Shown: positions 53,651-62,930, counted from the first letter of the stretch. The stretch: 64,000 nucleotides of DNA from Lachnospiraceae bacterium (GCA_017469935.1 JAFUFL010000066.1:36330-100329); one strand, 5' to 3'. Numbers and translations are program-made. Notes: generated by a model not told the origin, from the letters alone.

Positions 53651-53750
53651 CATTCTAAAAATACAAAAGATATCCCCAAATTGTCTAACTTTTGACCAAA
53701 TCAGTCTACAGTTGCAGGGTTTACAGCAAAGCACTTGCAGGTGCATATAC

Positions 53751-53803
53751 AAAAAACAGAGGGCGCTGCACTCGCTGATTGATCAGCAAGTGCAGCGCCC
53801 TCT
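53751..53803 (-). terminator. Terminator after tRNA-Ala
   Basis: 15-bp perfect stem (53758-53772 with 53789-53803) with an inner CTGAT/ATCAG hairpin in the loop and a run of six T on the minus strand (53756-53751). Confidence 0.88.
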
Positions 53804-53814
53804 TATTAATTTAG

Positions 53815-53887
53815 TGGAGATAGCGGGATTCGAACCCGTGACCTCTGCGTTGCGAACGCAGCGCTCTCCCAGCTGAGCTATATCCCC
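53815..53887 (-). tRNA. tRNA-Ala, anticodon CGC
   Basis: 73 nt. Acceptor GGGGATA pairs with TATCTCC, D-arm GCTCAGCTGGGAGAGC, anticodon stem CTGCG/CGCAG with loop TTCGCAA (anticodon CGC, codon GCG), T-arm CGGGTTCGAATCCCG. The discriminator is A and the next bases are CTA, so CCA is not encoded. It has a consensus promoter and a strong terminator. Confidence 0.96.
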
Positions 53888-53906
53888 AAAAGCAGGCTGC
53901 CCGATT

Positions 53907-53935
53907 ATTATATTCGGACAGCCGCTGATTGTCAA
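53907..53935 (-). promoter_or_regulatory. Promoter of tRNA-Ala
   Basis: Perfect consensus TTGACA (53935-53930), 17-bp spacer, TATAAT (53912-53907), 20 bp before the tRNA. The same bases can form a GGCTGTCCGA / TCGGGCAGCC hairpin that would lie at the end of the ftsZ transcript. Confidence 0.88.
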
Positions 53936-53958
53936 GTATTAAGATCCAGATTCTTCGA

Positions 53959-55137
53959 TCACTTTCTGGGCTGTCTGAGGAAAGAAGGAATATCCAGGTT
54001 CTCCTGCTTTACAGTGCTCTTCGGAGCGCTTGTACTCACAGGTCTTGTTCCGTTTCCGGTGCGGGTTCCCTGAGACTGAGTGCCTCTGCCCTTCGGAGCG
54101 GTTCCCTGATAGTTCCCCTTAAAGGTCTGGCTGTTTCCCTTGCGCACGTTGGTGTTGTCGAACCGATAGCTGGAGGGAACGGAATCCTTGCTTCCGATAC
54201 CGGTCGCAATGACTGTGACGTCACAGGAATCCGTATTGCTGTCATCATACATGGCGCCGAAGATGATGTTGACATCGTCGCCTGCCTGATCCTGCACATA
54301 GCTTGCAGCGTCAGATGCATCTGCCAGGGAGATATCTCCGGAGATGTTGATGATGACATCGGTAGCGCCGCTGACAGTGGTCTCCAGAAGAGGAGATTCG
54401 ACCGCCATCTTCACAGCGTCTGTAGCCTTGGTCTCGCCCTTGCCGTATCCGATACCGATATGTGCCACGCCCTTGTCTCTCATGACCGTCTGCACATCCG
54501 CGAAGTCCAGATTGATGATGGAGGGAACATTGATCAGGTCCGTGATACCCTGTACGGACTGCTGAAGAACTTCATCCGCCTTCTTGAGGGCCTCGGGCAA
54601 AGTAGTCCTGCGGTCCATGATCTCGAGGAGTCTGTCATTAGGGATGACGATCAGTGTATCGACGTTCTCCTTAATGTTCTCGATTCCCACAAGAGCTCTC
54701 TGCATGCGGCTCTTAGCCTCAAAGCTGAAAGGCTTTGTTACGACGCCGACGGTAAGGATGCCCATTTCCTTGGCGATTCTTGCAACAACGGGAGCTGCGC
54801 CGGTTCCGGTACCGCCGCCCATGCCGCAGGTAACGAAGACCATATCCGCGCCCTTGAGAGCCTGGGAGATCTCGTCAGCACTCTCTTCCGCCGCCTTCTG
54901 ACCAACCTCCGGATTTGCGCCTGCACCAAGTCCCTTTGTCAGCTTCTCACCGATCTGCAGGAGTCTGGGTGCTCTGCAAAGATTCAGAGCCTGAACATCC
55001 GTGTTGACACCGATGAATTCAACACCTATAACATCTACATCTACCATTCGGTTAACAGCGTTGTTGCCTGCACCGCCAACGCCAACGACTATAATCTTGC
55101 AAGCCGGTTCCGTATCATTTGTCTTGATTTCCAGCAC
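53959..55137 (-). CDS. ftsZ: Cell division GTPase FtsZ
   Basis: 392 residues from a GTG at 55137 (product [11 protein letters not shown]) with GGAGGGG 7 nt upstream; the longer ATG frame adds an unconserved hydrophobic leader. Tubulin-type GTP-binding signature [16 protein letters not shown]-terminal [15 protein letters not shown], and the conserved C-terminal peptide [12 protein letters not shown] that binds FtsA/SepF-type tethers. A Gly/Thr/Arg-rich linker separates the two. Last gene of the dcw cluster, with its own promoter. No ftsA or sepF in the window. Confidence 0.98.
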   Translation of the reverse strand: MLEIKTNDTEPACKIIVVGVGGAGNNAVNRMVDVDVIGVEFIGVNTDVQALNLCRAPRLLQIGEKLTKGLGAGANPEVGQKAAEESADEISQALKGADMVFVTCGMGGGTGTGAAPVVARIAKEMGILTVGVVTKPFSFEAKSRMQRALVGIENIKENVDTLIVIPNDRLLEIMDRRTTLPEALKKADEVLQQSVQGITDLINVPSIINLDFADVQTVMRDKGVAHIGIGYGKGETKATDAVKMAVESPLLETTVSGATDVIINISGDISLADASDAASYVQDQAGDDVNIIFGAMYDDSNTDSCDVTVIATGIGSKDSVPSSYRFDNTNVRKGNSQTFKGNYQGTAPKGRGTQSQGTRTGNGTRPVSTSAPKSTVKQENLDIPSFLRQPRK

Positions 55138-55179
55138 GGTTGGCCCCTCCTTATTGAAAAAATAATATTCACGTAAATA

Positions 55180-55208
55180 ATAATACAATTGAACCTTGAA
55201 ATAATCAA
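55180..55208 (-). promoter_or_regulatory. Promoter of ftsZ
   Basis: -35 TTGATT (55208-55203), 17-bp spacer, -10 TATTAT (55185-55180) in the AT-rich 96-bp gap between divIB and ftsZ. Confidence 0.65.
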
Positions 55209-55233
55209 TGGATGTTTAGAATTTTTTACAAAA

Positions 55234-56415
55234 TTATTTCAAGATGATGTTTTGATCCGATGATGTATAATTTGTCATGTTGATCGTTCCGCTCCTGCCC
55301 TCCAGGTAAGGCATGATCTGCGCGATCTTCGATATTTTGAGCTCGAAATCGGTTCTTCCCAGCATTACTTTGATCTCATCCATGTACATGACGATACTGC
55401 CCGACTTGGTGAGAACGACGCAGTCCGTCCTGATCCCAAACTTCCTGAGAGTCTGCAGGACTTCCAGAACCATTCCCAGACCCGCTTCGTTGTCGGAAGC
55501 CATCTTTGACCCGATCTCCGCCTCCGTGACGGAGAGTCCCGTCACAAAAGTTGCATTCTTGACCGTGAGCGGGGATTTTTCCAATACGATCCCGTCCGCC
55601 GAAAAATAGAGCTTCTTGCCGGCGTACGGTATAAAACCGGCTATGTCCATATCCTTGACCGTGATCGTGATCGTATCGTAAGAGTTTAGAGTGACCTTTA
55701 CACTCTCCTCGAAAGGGATCCTGGGTGCCTTCGGCGTCATGTACAGCAGGGTGAGAAACACGGTGTTATGCATCAGCTGTGAGTCATCGCTGATCACCTT
55801 CTCCGCGATCTCTTCACTGGTATACAGGGAATTTCCTCTGACGTGCACGGTTCGCACCGTGCAGGTAAAGTAGATGGCGGTTATACAAGCCGCAGCCACC
55901 AGCACAAGGAAGGTAAACAGGTTTAATCCCATCCCGCCTTCATCGGACTCCTCTTCGTCGTCCTCGTCAAGGTCGTCATCCTCGTCAAGGTCGTCATCCT
56001 CGTCAAAGTCGTCATCCTCGTCAAAGTCGTCGTCCTCGTCAAGGTCATCATCCTCGTCAAGGTCGTCGTCCTCGTCAAGGTCATCGTCCTCGTCATCAAA
56101 GTCGTCATCCTCGAAGTCGTCCTCGTCGACATCGTCGTCTTCGCCGATGTCGCCGTCCTCTTCGGAGGCGTCGTTTTTCAGATTTTCTTCCCCGCCGGAG
56201 CTTTTCGTCTCATCCGGCTTTTCCGCTGCTTTCCTGACAGCTTCATCCGCTGCTTTCCCGACAGCTTCGTCTGCCGCTTTCCCGACAGCTTCGTCTGCCG
56301 CTTTCCCGACAGCTTCATCCGCCGCTTTCCCAACAGCTTCATCCGCCGCTTTCCCGACAGCTTCGTCCTGCCCGGTCACGTTCCATTTTCCGGGATCGTC
56401 TGTTGCCTGTACCAT
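55234..56415 (-). CDS. divIB: Cell division protein DivIB/FtsQ with repetitive cytoplasmic domain
   Basis: 393 residues. The cytoplasmic N-terminus (1-161) has six DEAVGKAA-type octapeptides (17-64) and then a very acidic tract (85-158) made largely of DEDDD(L/F) hexapeptides. One membrane segment (about 164-186) and the extracytoplasmic POTRA/FtsQ region follow (VRTVHVRGNSLYTSEEIAEKV). DivIB/FtsQ works with FtsL and DivIC in the divisome. The cytoplasmic part is usually short. The start lies 3 bp after the ftsW stop. Confidence 0.88.
   Translation of the reverse strand: MVQATDDPGKWNVTGQDEAVGKAADEAVGKAADEAVGKAADEAVGKAADEAVGKAADEAVRKAAEKPDETKSSGGEENLKNDASEEDGDIGEDDDVDEDDFEDDDFDDEDDDLDEDDDLDEDDDLDEDDDFDEDDDFDEDDDLDEDDDLDEDDEEESDEGGMGLNLFTFLVLVAAACITAIYFTCTVRTVHVRGNSLYTSEEIAEKVISDDSQLMHNTVFLTLLYMTPKAPRIPFEESVKVTLNSYDTITITVKDMDIAGFIPYAGKKLYFSADGIVLEKSPLTVKNATFVTGLSVTEAEIGSKMASDNEAGLGMVLEVLQTLRKFGIRTDCVVLTKSGSIVMYMDEIKVMLGRTDFELKISKIAQIMPYLEGRSGTINMTNYTSSDQNIILK
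55961..56086. repeat. 18-bp tandem repeat encoding the acidic tract of DivIB
   Basis: Seven 18-bp units in register from 55961 to 56086, differing at one to three positions, continuing in degenerate form to about 56130. On the minus strand each encodes six residues, DEDDD with Leu or Phe. Confidence 0.93.
56225..56368. repeat. 24-bp tandem repeat encoding DEAVGKAA in DivIB
   Basis: Six 24-bp units at 56225, 56249, 56273, 56297, 56321 and 56345, differing at one to four positions. In-frame copy-number change is possible. Confidence 0.93.
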
Positions 56416-56418
56416 AAA

Positions 56419-57609
56419 TCAGGATTCCTCCAGCCTGGCGAGTTCTTCTCTCCTCATGCCGCGCGATACACTCAGGACTATTCCGACTTCAATCAGCAAA
56501 AAGACGACCGAAGAGCCTCCATAACTGATGAACGGAAGCGTAACACCTGTATTCGGAATCGTATTCGTTACAACAGCAATATTCAGTATGACCTGTACGG
56601 CGATATGAGAGATCACTCCGACCACGAGCATGGCGCCGTAAAAGTCATCCGCGCTGTTGGCGATCATCATAAACCGCCACAGAAGGAGGATGAACATCAG
56701 CATAATGCTGATCGCGCCGAACAGACCGAGCTCCTCGCAGATAATGGAGAAGATCATATCGTTCTGCGCTTCGGGAATAAAGCCCAGTTTCTGCATACTT
56801 TGGCCCAGTCCCTTGCCGAACATTCCGCCCGAGCCGATCGCATAGAGTGCCTGGATCGTCTGGTATCCCTTTCCTCCTGCATAAGCCTGCGGGTCGAGCC
56901 ACGCCAGCACCCTCTCTCCTCTGAAATCAAGAGAATTAGTATCTGCGGAATTTACAGTATACCAGACCAGTGCGACCGCGACAACCAATACGACCGCCGC
57001 GATCAAAATAAATTTTCCGTAATCCGGACACGCCACAAACAACATTCCGAAAACTATGGCGATAACAATGATCGCCGAACTGAGATTGTCCGTGATCTTC
57101 CAGAGCATAACGCCTACCGCGACGGCCGGAACCATCGGCACTATAAATCCTCTCACCGTCCCCAGAGCTTTTCGGCCCAGTTTCTCAATGAACATCGCAC
57201 TGAATATGATGAGGCCGATCTTGGCGACCTCCGCAGGCTGCAGCTGTATGGGGAGCAGCGGAATATCGAGCCATCTCTTTGCGCCGTTTACCTCTTTTCC
57301 GAACGGAATGATGAGAAGGATCAGTCCGACGGATACCACATAGGCCAAAACAGAGAACTTCTTCAGAAGTGTGTACGGGAACAGGGAGACCCCCACCATG
57401 AGGAAAAGACCGAACAGCGTGAAGATCATTTGCTTCTTGAGATAATAGGCGGCGTCATTATACTGCGCCATGGATTCATAAGAGCTGGTCGAATACAGCA
57501 TGACCAGACCGAAAGAGAGCAGAAACAGCACAATAAAAATGAGGCTGTAATCCGCAAGCCCTCTCCTCTCTCCGATCCTATCTTTCACGAAAGTGACAAT
57601 ACCAGACAT
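56419..57609 (-). CDS. ftsW: FtsW/SpoVE (SEDS) peptidoglycan glycosyltransferase
   Basis: 396 residues, about ten membrane segments. SEDS motifs: IQLQPAEVAKI, a degenerate DNLSSAIIVIAI in place of the usual DxGxA segment, and PNTGVTLPFISYGGSSVVFLL near the C-terminus. Position in the dcw cluster between mraY and divIB supports FtsW/SpoVE, the divisome polymerase paired with the class B PBP at 58668-60701. It is the second SEDS protein in the window. Confidence 0.93.
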   Translation of the reverse strand: MSGIVTFVKDRIGERRGLADYSLIFIVLFLLSFGLVMLYSTSSYESMAQYNDAAYYLKKQMIFTLFGLFLMVGVSLFPYTLLKKFSVLAYVVSVGLILLIIPFGKEVNGAKRWLDIPLLPIQLQPAEVAKIGLIIFSAMFIEKLGRKALGTVRGFIVPMVPAVAVGVMLWKITDNLSSAIIVIAIVFGMLFVACPDYGKFILIAAVVLVVAVALVWYTVNSADTNSLDFRGERVLAWLDPQAYAGGKGYQTIQALYAIGSGGMFGKGLGQSMQKLGFIPEAQNDMIFSIICEELGLFGAISIMLMFILLLWRFMMIANSADDFYGAMLVVGVISHIAVQVILNIAVVTNTIPNTGVTLPFISYGGSSVVFLLIEVGIVLSVSRGMRREELARLEES

Positions 57610-57626
57610 TCTTTACCTTAAATCCT

Positions 57627-58601
57627 TTACCACAAGCCAAGGAGCGCCACCGCGCCCAGGATCACCGTGACAATAGTAAACACGGCCACGACTTTTACCT
57701 CCGACCATCCTCCCAGCTCATAGTGATGGTGGATCGGGGCCATTCGGAACACTCTCTTTCCATGGGTCATCTTAAAGTAGCCGACCTGAATGATGACCGA
57801 GAGAACCTCGATAAAATAGATGAACCCGACGATGGGAATGAACAGAGGCATCCGAAGCATATAAGCCATGCCCGTCACAAAACCTCCGAGAGCCAGCGAG
57901 CCCGTATCGCCCATGAATACTTTGGCGGGGTGCGCATTATAAATGAGAAATCCCAGAAGAGCACCGATCATGGCACCGCCGGACGCCGCCGCGCCGGAGC
58001 CCGAAAACGCCGCCGCGATCGTAAAAAACAGCGCCACCGCCACGGTGACGCAGCTCGAAAGTCCGTCAACGCCGTCCGTAAAATTAGTCCCGTTGACCGT
58101 GGCCACCGCCACGAACAGAAGTGCCGGGATATTCAGAAATTTCAGGTCCAGAGCGGTCCCCGCCATAAAAGGTACTTTCATGGAAAGATCGATTGAGTGG
58201 AATCTCGTCACATACAGCGCAAACAGAAGCGCAATCACGATCTGCAGCGCCATCTTCTGCTTAGGGCTGAGGCCGTCCGATTTCTTCTTGACGACTTTGA
58301 GGTAGTCATCGATAAAGCCGACCACGCCGAATCCCGCCGTCAGGAACAGAACCGGGATCACTTCCGGGCATTTCGGCGCCATGCACAGGCTTGCGGCAGC
58401 CAGCCCGAGAATGATCATGATTCCTCCCATGTTAGGCGTGCCGGTCTTCTTCAGATGGCTCTGCGGGCCGTCCGTCCTCTCCGTCTGTCCGGCTTTCACC
58501 CTGCGCAGGAACGGAATGAGAAAATGGCCCGAAACGGCACTGACCGCAAAAGCGATCAGCAAAGGCACCACGATCACAGCATATTTCATTCCAGTCTGCA
58601 T
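57627..58601 (-). CDS. mraY: Phospho-N-acetylmuramoyl-pentapeptide transferase
   Basis: 324 residues from ATG 58601 (AAAGGA 11 nt upstream); other in-frame ATGs at 58631 and 58589 are possible. Motifs: KKTGTPNMGG, DDYLKV, the NGTNFTDGVDGL catalytic loop, FMGDTGSLALGG and the MAPIHHHYELGGWSE histidine segment. It makes lipid I in the plasma membrane. The usual neighbours murF and murD are missing. Confidence 0.96.
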   Translation of the reverse strand: MQTGMKYAVIVVPLLIAFAVSAVSGHFLIPFLRRVKAGQTERTDGPQSHLKKTGTPNMGGIMIILGLAAASLCMAPKCPEVIPVLFLTAGFGVVGFIDDYLKVVKKKSDGLSPKQKMALQIVIALLFALYVTRFHSIDLSMKVPFMAGTALDLKFLNIPALLFVAVATVNGTNFTDGVDGLSSCVTVAVALFFTIAAAFSGSGAAASGGAMIGALLGFLIYNAHPAKVFMGDTGSLALGGFVTGMAYMLRMPLFIPIVGFIYFIEVLSVIIQVGYFKMTHGKRVFRMAPIHHHYELGGWSEVKVVAVFTIVTVILGAVALLGLW

Positions 58602-58667
58602 AAACAAACACATCCTTTCAGTAAATGTCAAAGCTCCGCACCCGGCGCTTCGCAGAGCCCCCGGCGT

Positions 58668-60701
58668 CTACCAGGTTTCTTTCTCCCACTTGTCCGGAGA
58701 CTCGTCACCGGTATAGGTGACGGCAAGGCCCAGTTCTTCAAGTTCCTCTCTCTCGTCATCCGTGACCGGCTCCGACATATAAATATTCAGGTAAGGCAGG
58801 ACTTCCTGCATAATACTTCTGACAACAACGGTCGCAAAAGTAGCATCGTCCTGGTTCTCAAAGTTCGGTCTGTCAATGACCACATAGACGACGATCTGCG
58901 GATCCTCGGCGGGCGCATAGCCCATAAAGGATACGATATACTCGTCGTTGCCGCGGGGAAGCGTCTCCGCCGTCCCCGTCTTGCCTCCAATCCTGTAGCC
59001 GGCCGGTCTCGCCGTCTCGCCGGTACCGTATCTTCCCTCGACGACCTGGACCGTATACTCCCGGATCAGTTCGCTGGTCTCCTCGGAGATTGTCTTCTTG
59101 AGGACCCTGGGCTCAATGGTCCTGAGCGTTGTTCCGCTGGGACTGGTGATCTTCTTGACCACATGGGGCTCATAGTAGTTGCCCCCATTGATCAAAGAGC
59201 AGAATCCGGCTGCCATCTGGATCATCGTGGCGTCAAAGTTCTGCCCGAACGCATTTGTTGCCAGCATGGAATCCGTCATCGTGGAATCCGAGACAAAACT
59301 GTCCGTTCTCGCCTCGTCCGCCAAATCGATCCCTGTCCGGAGTCCGAAATTGAAGACATTCTGAAACTTGGTAAAGTTCTCTTTTCCCTCGCTCATGGCC
59401 ATTTCCATGAGCGCCACGTTGCAGGATCTTTCGACCGCCTGCCCGACGGTGACAAGTCCGTCTCCCTCGCGGTTGTGGCATTTGATCTCAAATCCGTCCA
59501 CATATTTGAAACCATTGCAGTAGAACGTCTCATCCTTGTCGACGGTCCCCGTCTCCAGCCCCGTTGCCACCGTGAACGGCTTGGCCGTGGATCCCGGTTC
59601 AAAATATTGACTGACGCAGAAATTGCTCCACAGCGCATTGAGATATCTGGGTTTGTCTTCATCGGACATCACGAGAAGATCCGTATAAGTCAGATAGCTG
59701 TCCATCGGCTCATCGTTGGCGTCCAGTTTGGGCATGCCTTCCAAGGCTGCCAGGTCAGAAGGCTGATTGAGGTCAAAAAAGGGAGTTCCCGCCATTGCAA
59801 GAATTTCTCCGCTGTTGACATCCATGACTATGCAGGCCGCGTGATTACTGCCGTTTCCGGGATGATCCACATTTTCGTACTCATCGTCATGCTTCTTGAG
59901 ATATTTCTGCACGATGCTCTGAATGTTGGCGTCCAGGGTAAGAACCAGATTGTTTCCGTCTTTTGGCTCGATCATGGTCTGCTCCATGCTCAGAGTCTCA
60001 TCCAGATAGCCGTATTTTCTTCCGACAACGCCGTTGAGCGTCTCGTTGTAATACTCTTCCAGACCGCCCGTTCCCACGTTTCCGGATCCCGAGAATCCGA
60101 TCACATGGCAGGCCAGGTCCGAGTGGGGGTAGATCCGGCTGTAGCCGCTCTCAAACCAGATTCCCTTGATGTTGTCATATTTGCGGTCCGCCGGGGCGAC
60201 CCTTTTTTCCCTTTCCATCTTGATCCCGGCTTCAACCTTGTCCAGATATGCCTTTCTGTCCTGATAGGAAAGGTTCTTCATCGCTATGTAATACTGCGAC
60301 GACGGGTGGTTGGTTATATACTCTCTGATCCTGCCCCTGTTGATCCCCAGACCCTCCAGGGCGTCAAGCGTGGGCTCCAGGTAAGCATCCTTCTCCAGGA
60401 TCTGCTTGGAGTCGACGATTACATTGTAAACAAGCTGGCTGTCCGCCAGCACCGTCCCCTTGCAGTCCATTATCTTCCCCCGCTTGTAGGGGATGGTCTG
60501 GTTCTCGTAGGCCTGCTGTGATAATACCTGCATCGTGTAGGCTTGTCCGTTATCCCGGTTAATGAGGAAAAGTCTGATCCCTAATCCGACAAAAGCCAGC
60601 AGTACTAATGCACATAGTACCACCAGCTTTCTCTGCATGCTAATAGTGAACCTCTTCAATCCTCCACGGGTGTTTTTTCCTTTAACTACCCTTTTGCTCA
60701 C
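58668..60701 (-). CDS. Division-type class B penicillin-binding protein (FtsI/SpoVD)
   Basis: 677 residues. N-terminal basic stretch and one membrane segment (about 22-46), dimerisation domain beginning RGKIMDCKGTVLA, transpeptidase domain with STAK (371-374), SCN near 429 and GKTGTAE near 565. No PASTA domain, although SpoVD and PBP2x often carry them. The C-terminal 25 residues are acidic. It is the cross-linking partner of the FtsW in this cluster. The name FtsI or SpoVD is left open. Confidence 0.92.
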   Translation of the reverse strand: MSKRVVKGKNTRGGLKRFTISMQRKLVVLCALVLLAFVGLGIRLFLINRDNGQAYTMQVLSQQAYENQTIPYKRGKIMDCKGTVLADSQLVYNVIVDSKQILEKDAYLEPTLDALEGLGINRGRIREYITNHPSSQYYIAMKNLSYQDRKAYLDKVEAGIKMEREKRVAPADRKYDNIKGIWFESGYSRIYPHSDLACHVIGFSGSGNVGTGGLEEYYNETLNGVVGRKYGYLDETLSMEQTMIEPKDGNNLVLTLDANIQSIVQKYLKKHDDEYENVDHPGNGSNHAACIVMDVNSGEILAMAGTPFFDLNQPSDLAALEGMPKLDANDEPMDSYLTYTDLLVMSDEDKPRYLNALWSNFCVSQYFEPGSTAKPFTVATGLETGTVDKDETFYCNGFKYVDGFEIKCHNREGDGLVTVGQAVERSCNVALMEMAMSEGKENFTKFQNVFNFGLRTGIDLADEARTDSFVSDSTMTDSMLATNAFGQNFDATMIQMAAGFCSLINGGNYYEPHVVKKITSPSGTTLRTIEPRVLKKTISEETSELIREYTVQVVEGRYGTGETARPAGYRIGGKTGTAETLPRGNDEYIVSFMGYAPAEDPQIVVYVVIDRPNFENQDDATFATVVVRSIMQEVLPYLNIYMSEPVTDDEREELEELGLAVTYTGDESPDKWEKETW

Positions 60702-60712
60702 TTTATATCCTT

Positions 60713-60752
60713 ACAAATTCACAAATTAAATACACAAATCAAATTCACAAAT
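60713..60752. repeat. ACAAAT direct repeats before the FtsI/SpoVD gene
   Basis: Four ACAAAT hexamers at 60713, 60721, 60734 and 60747 (spacing 8, 13, 13) in the AT-rich 80-bp gap between the FtsL-like gene and the PBP gene. Confidence 0.6.
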
Positions 60753-60781
60753 CTGTGTCAGTTCAGCTGCCGTGACGCCGG

Positions 60782-61303
60782 TCAGTCTATATCGGCGATC
60801 TGATGGACCGTATCGCCTTTGGTATCTGAGTATACCACAATCTGGTCCTGAGAGGCATACTGCATTCCGAATTCGTCGATCGCAATTCTCCGGATTTCCT
60901 CCAGGTCAATATCGCCGGCGATCTCATTGTAGACCTCGTTGTTGGAGGATCTGAGCTCGGCCAGCTCCGATTCAAGGGTGACGATCTGGCTGTTGGTCTC
61001 CGAAATATCCGAGAGAAGTTTGATATAACCGATCAGGCACAAAGTCAAAGCTGCCATAAGGCATGCCATGAAAGCCGCATATTTGCGGTTCATGTGCATC
61101 GCTTTCTCTCTTCCTCTTCTTGCGGCCAGACGGACATCTTTGCTGCTGCGGTGCTGCTCTTCCTGCGAGCGCTCCGCCCAGAAATCGTCAGGCGCGGCCG
61201 ATCCGCTGATGTAACTCTGGCGGCCTCCCGCTGACGGCTCACTATATTTCACATTTCCACGGCTGTTTCTGCTCCGCCCCGGTCTCTGTGTCGCTTTGAT
61301 CAT
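60782..61303 (-). CDS. ftsL: FtsL-like divisome protein
   Basis: 173 residues. A polar, basic N-terminus of about 70 residues, one membrane segment (about 73-95, YAAFMACLMAALTLCLIGYIKLL), then a short coiled coil (ETNSQIVTLESELAELRSSNNEVYNEI) and a compact tail. Sequence identity in this family is low; the call rests on topology and the position between rsmH and the division PBP. The cytoplasmic part is longer than usual. Confidence 0.8.
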   Translation of the reverse strand: MIKATQRPGRSRNSRGNVKYSEPSAGGRQSYISGSAAPDDFWAERSQEEQHRSSKDVRLAARRGREKAMHMNRKYAAFMACLMAALTLCLIGYIKLLSDISETNSQIVTLESELAELRSSNNEVYNEIAGDIDLEEIRRIAIDEFGMQYASQDQIVVYSDTKGDTVHQIADID

Positions 61304-61355
61304 CCTTGACTCCTGCCTCCTTGTAGGTAATTCCGTACTCGTATGTATTTATGTG

Positions 61356-62297
61356 TTATATTTCTCCTCGCTCAAAAACTCTGAGTTTCGCGCTCGCCGA
61401 GCGCCTGTTTACTTCCAGTTCGTGCGCGGACGGCGCGATCGCCTTGCGCGTCACGACGGTTCCCTTCGACTTCTTCCCGCAGACGCACACCGGAAACTCC
61501 GGCGGACATGTACAGGGCTTTTCGGCTCTCCGGAAGGCGTTCTTGACGATCCTGTCCTCAAGCGAATGGAACGTGATCACACACAGCCTTCCTCCGGGCG
61601 CCAGAAGATCGATCATCGTGTCCAGAGAATCTCTCAGGACGTCCAGCTCCCTGTTGCAGGCTATGCGGATCGCCTGAAAAGTCCTCTTGTCCGGGTTGCC
61701 GCCCTTCTCCCTCATCTTGGCGGGAATAGAAGCTCTTACGATCTCGCTCAGGTCACCTGTCGTCTCGAGAGGCCTGACCGCGCGCCTCTTCACAATGTTG
61801 GCGGCGATCCTGGCCGCGCACTTCTCTTCCCCATATTCCCTTAGAATCCTTGTGAGTTCCTCCGCGGAATAGGTGTTGACGATCTCCTTGGCCGTGAGAG
61901 AACTGCTCCGGTCCATTCTCATGTCGAGGGGCGCATCCGTTCTGTAGGTAAAGCCTCTCTCCGGGTTGTCCAGCTGATAGGAAGACACTCCCAGATCCAG
62001 AAGTATGCCGTTTACCTTTCGGATCGAGAGATCCGAGAGCACGCCGGCTATATTTTCATAATTGTCGTGCACGATCGTCACCGCGTCACCGAACTGCGCG
62101 AGCCTTTCGCCCGCGGCCGCGATGGCATCCGTGTCCTGGTCGATTCCGATCAGGCGGCCGCCCTCTGTCAGTCTCTCCAGAATATGATAGGAATGTCCTC
62201 CGCCTCCGAGCGTCCCGTCGACGTAGATTCCGTCCGGCCTGATTGCCAGATTATCCAGTACTTCCTCCAGAAGCACCGAAGTGTGCTCAAATTTCAA
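61356..62297 (-). CDS. rsmH: 16S rRNA m4C1402 methyltransferase RsmH (MraW)
   Basis: 313 residues. [13 protein letters not shown] at the N-terminus, SAM motif [28 protein letters not shown], and the C-terminal [16 protein letters not shown]. It methylates C1402 of 16S rRNA. It overlaps mraZ by 11 bp, as is common. Confidence 0.97.
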   Translation of the reverse strand: MKFEHTSVLLEEVLDNLAIRPDGIYVDGTLGGGGHSYHILERLTEGGRLIGIDQDTDAIAAAGERLAQFGDAVTIVHDNYENIAGVLSDLSIRKVNGILLDLGVSSYQLDNPERGFTYRTDAPLDMRMDRSSSLTAKEIVNTYSAEELTRILREYGEEKCAARIAANIVKRRAVRPLETTGDLSEIVRASIPAKMREKGGNPDKRTFQAIRIACNRELDVLRDSLDTMIDLLAPGGRLCVITFHSLEDRIVKNAFRRAEKPCTCPPEFPVCVCGKKSKGTVVTRKAIAPSAHELEVNRRSASAKLRVFERGEI

Positions 62298-62718
62298 ATC
62301 CGTTCCCCAGCATTTCTTCTGCTATGTCGTTGATCTCTTCGGTGGACATGGACTCCTCCCAGGACTCCTTGCTCCAGATCTCGATCCTGGATCCGACGCC
62401 CACGAGAATCACGTCCTTGTTGATCCCGGCTGCCTCCCTGAGGTTTCCGGGGATCAGAACGCGCCCCTGCTTGTCCGGCTCCACTTCATTGGCCCCGGAT
62501 AGAAAGAAGCGCACAAGCTGCCTCTGTTTTTTCACATTGTAAGGGAGGTCGCTCAGGCGGGAGACAAACTTCTCCCAGTCTTCCATCGCATAAATGCACA
62601 GACAGGGATCAAGGCTTCGCGTGATCACGAACCTCTCTCCCAGAGCCTCTCTGAACTTGGACGGTATGATCAGTCTCCCTTTCGGATCCAGGGAATGACC
62701 ATATTCTCCCATGAACAT
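62287..62718 (-). CDS. mraZ: Transcriptional regulator MraZ
   Basis: 143 residues from ATG 62718 with GGAGG upstream. Two SpoVT/AbrB-like halves, each with a DxGR-type motif: [17 protein letters not shown] and [17 protein letters not shown]. MraZ represses the dcw cluster through direct repeats upstream, which are visible at 62719-62748. Confidence 0.97.
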   Translation of the reverse strand: MFMGEYGHSLDPKGRLIIPSKFREALGERFVITRSLDPCLCIYAMEDWEKFVSRLSDLPYNVKKQRQLVRFFLSGANEVEPDKQGRVLIPGNLREAAGINKDVILVGVGSRIEIWSKESWEESMSTEEINDIAEEMLGNGFEI

Positions 62719-62748
62719 GTTGCACTTTCCTCCACTTTGCACCACTTT
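62719..62748 (-). promoter_or_regulatory. MraZ box: three 10-bp direct repeats
   Basis: AAAGTGGTGC, AAAGTGGAGG and AAAGTGCAAC in tandem with exact 10-bp period on the minus strand, immediately before the mraZ ATG. The spacing and AAAGTG core match MraZ-binding repeats described in Firmicutes and Mycoplasma. The middle unit doubles as the ribosome-binding site. Confidence 0.85.
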
Positions 62749-62756
62749 TCTTCACA

Positions 62757-62785
62757 ATCATACCAACTGGCACGGGCTTTTTCAA
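62757..62785 (-). promoter_or_regulatory. Promoter of the mraZ division cluster
   Basis: -35 TTGAAA (62785-62780), 17-bp spacer, -10 TATGAT (62762-62757) with extended TGG. The start of transcription falls at the first MraZ repeat. The remaining 62786-62930 segment before lgt has two weak hairpins and no gene. Confidence 0.78.
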
Positions 62786-62930
62786 TAGTCCGCTGGAAAT
62801 TTGGCGTACACAAAATAGAGGGCACCTTGTCAGTCCCATTTCATAATCGAAACCCGCCCCATGTTACAAAGCGGGATATTTCTCAGTTAAGGCTCTCAAA
62901 ATGAGCCTCTGCACAGGCCGCTGCGCCCCG

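Noticed and set aside
53621-53700. Chromosomal replication origin
   Set aside because: Only three imperfect boxes and no dnaA/dnaN/recF context; kept only as a DnaA-box-like cluster.
55961-56368. CRISPR-like array
   Set aside because: The repeats are contiguous, without spacers, and in frame within a divIB gene.
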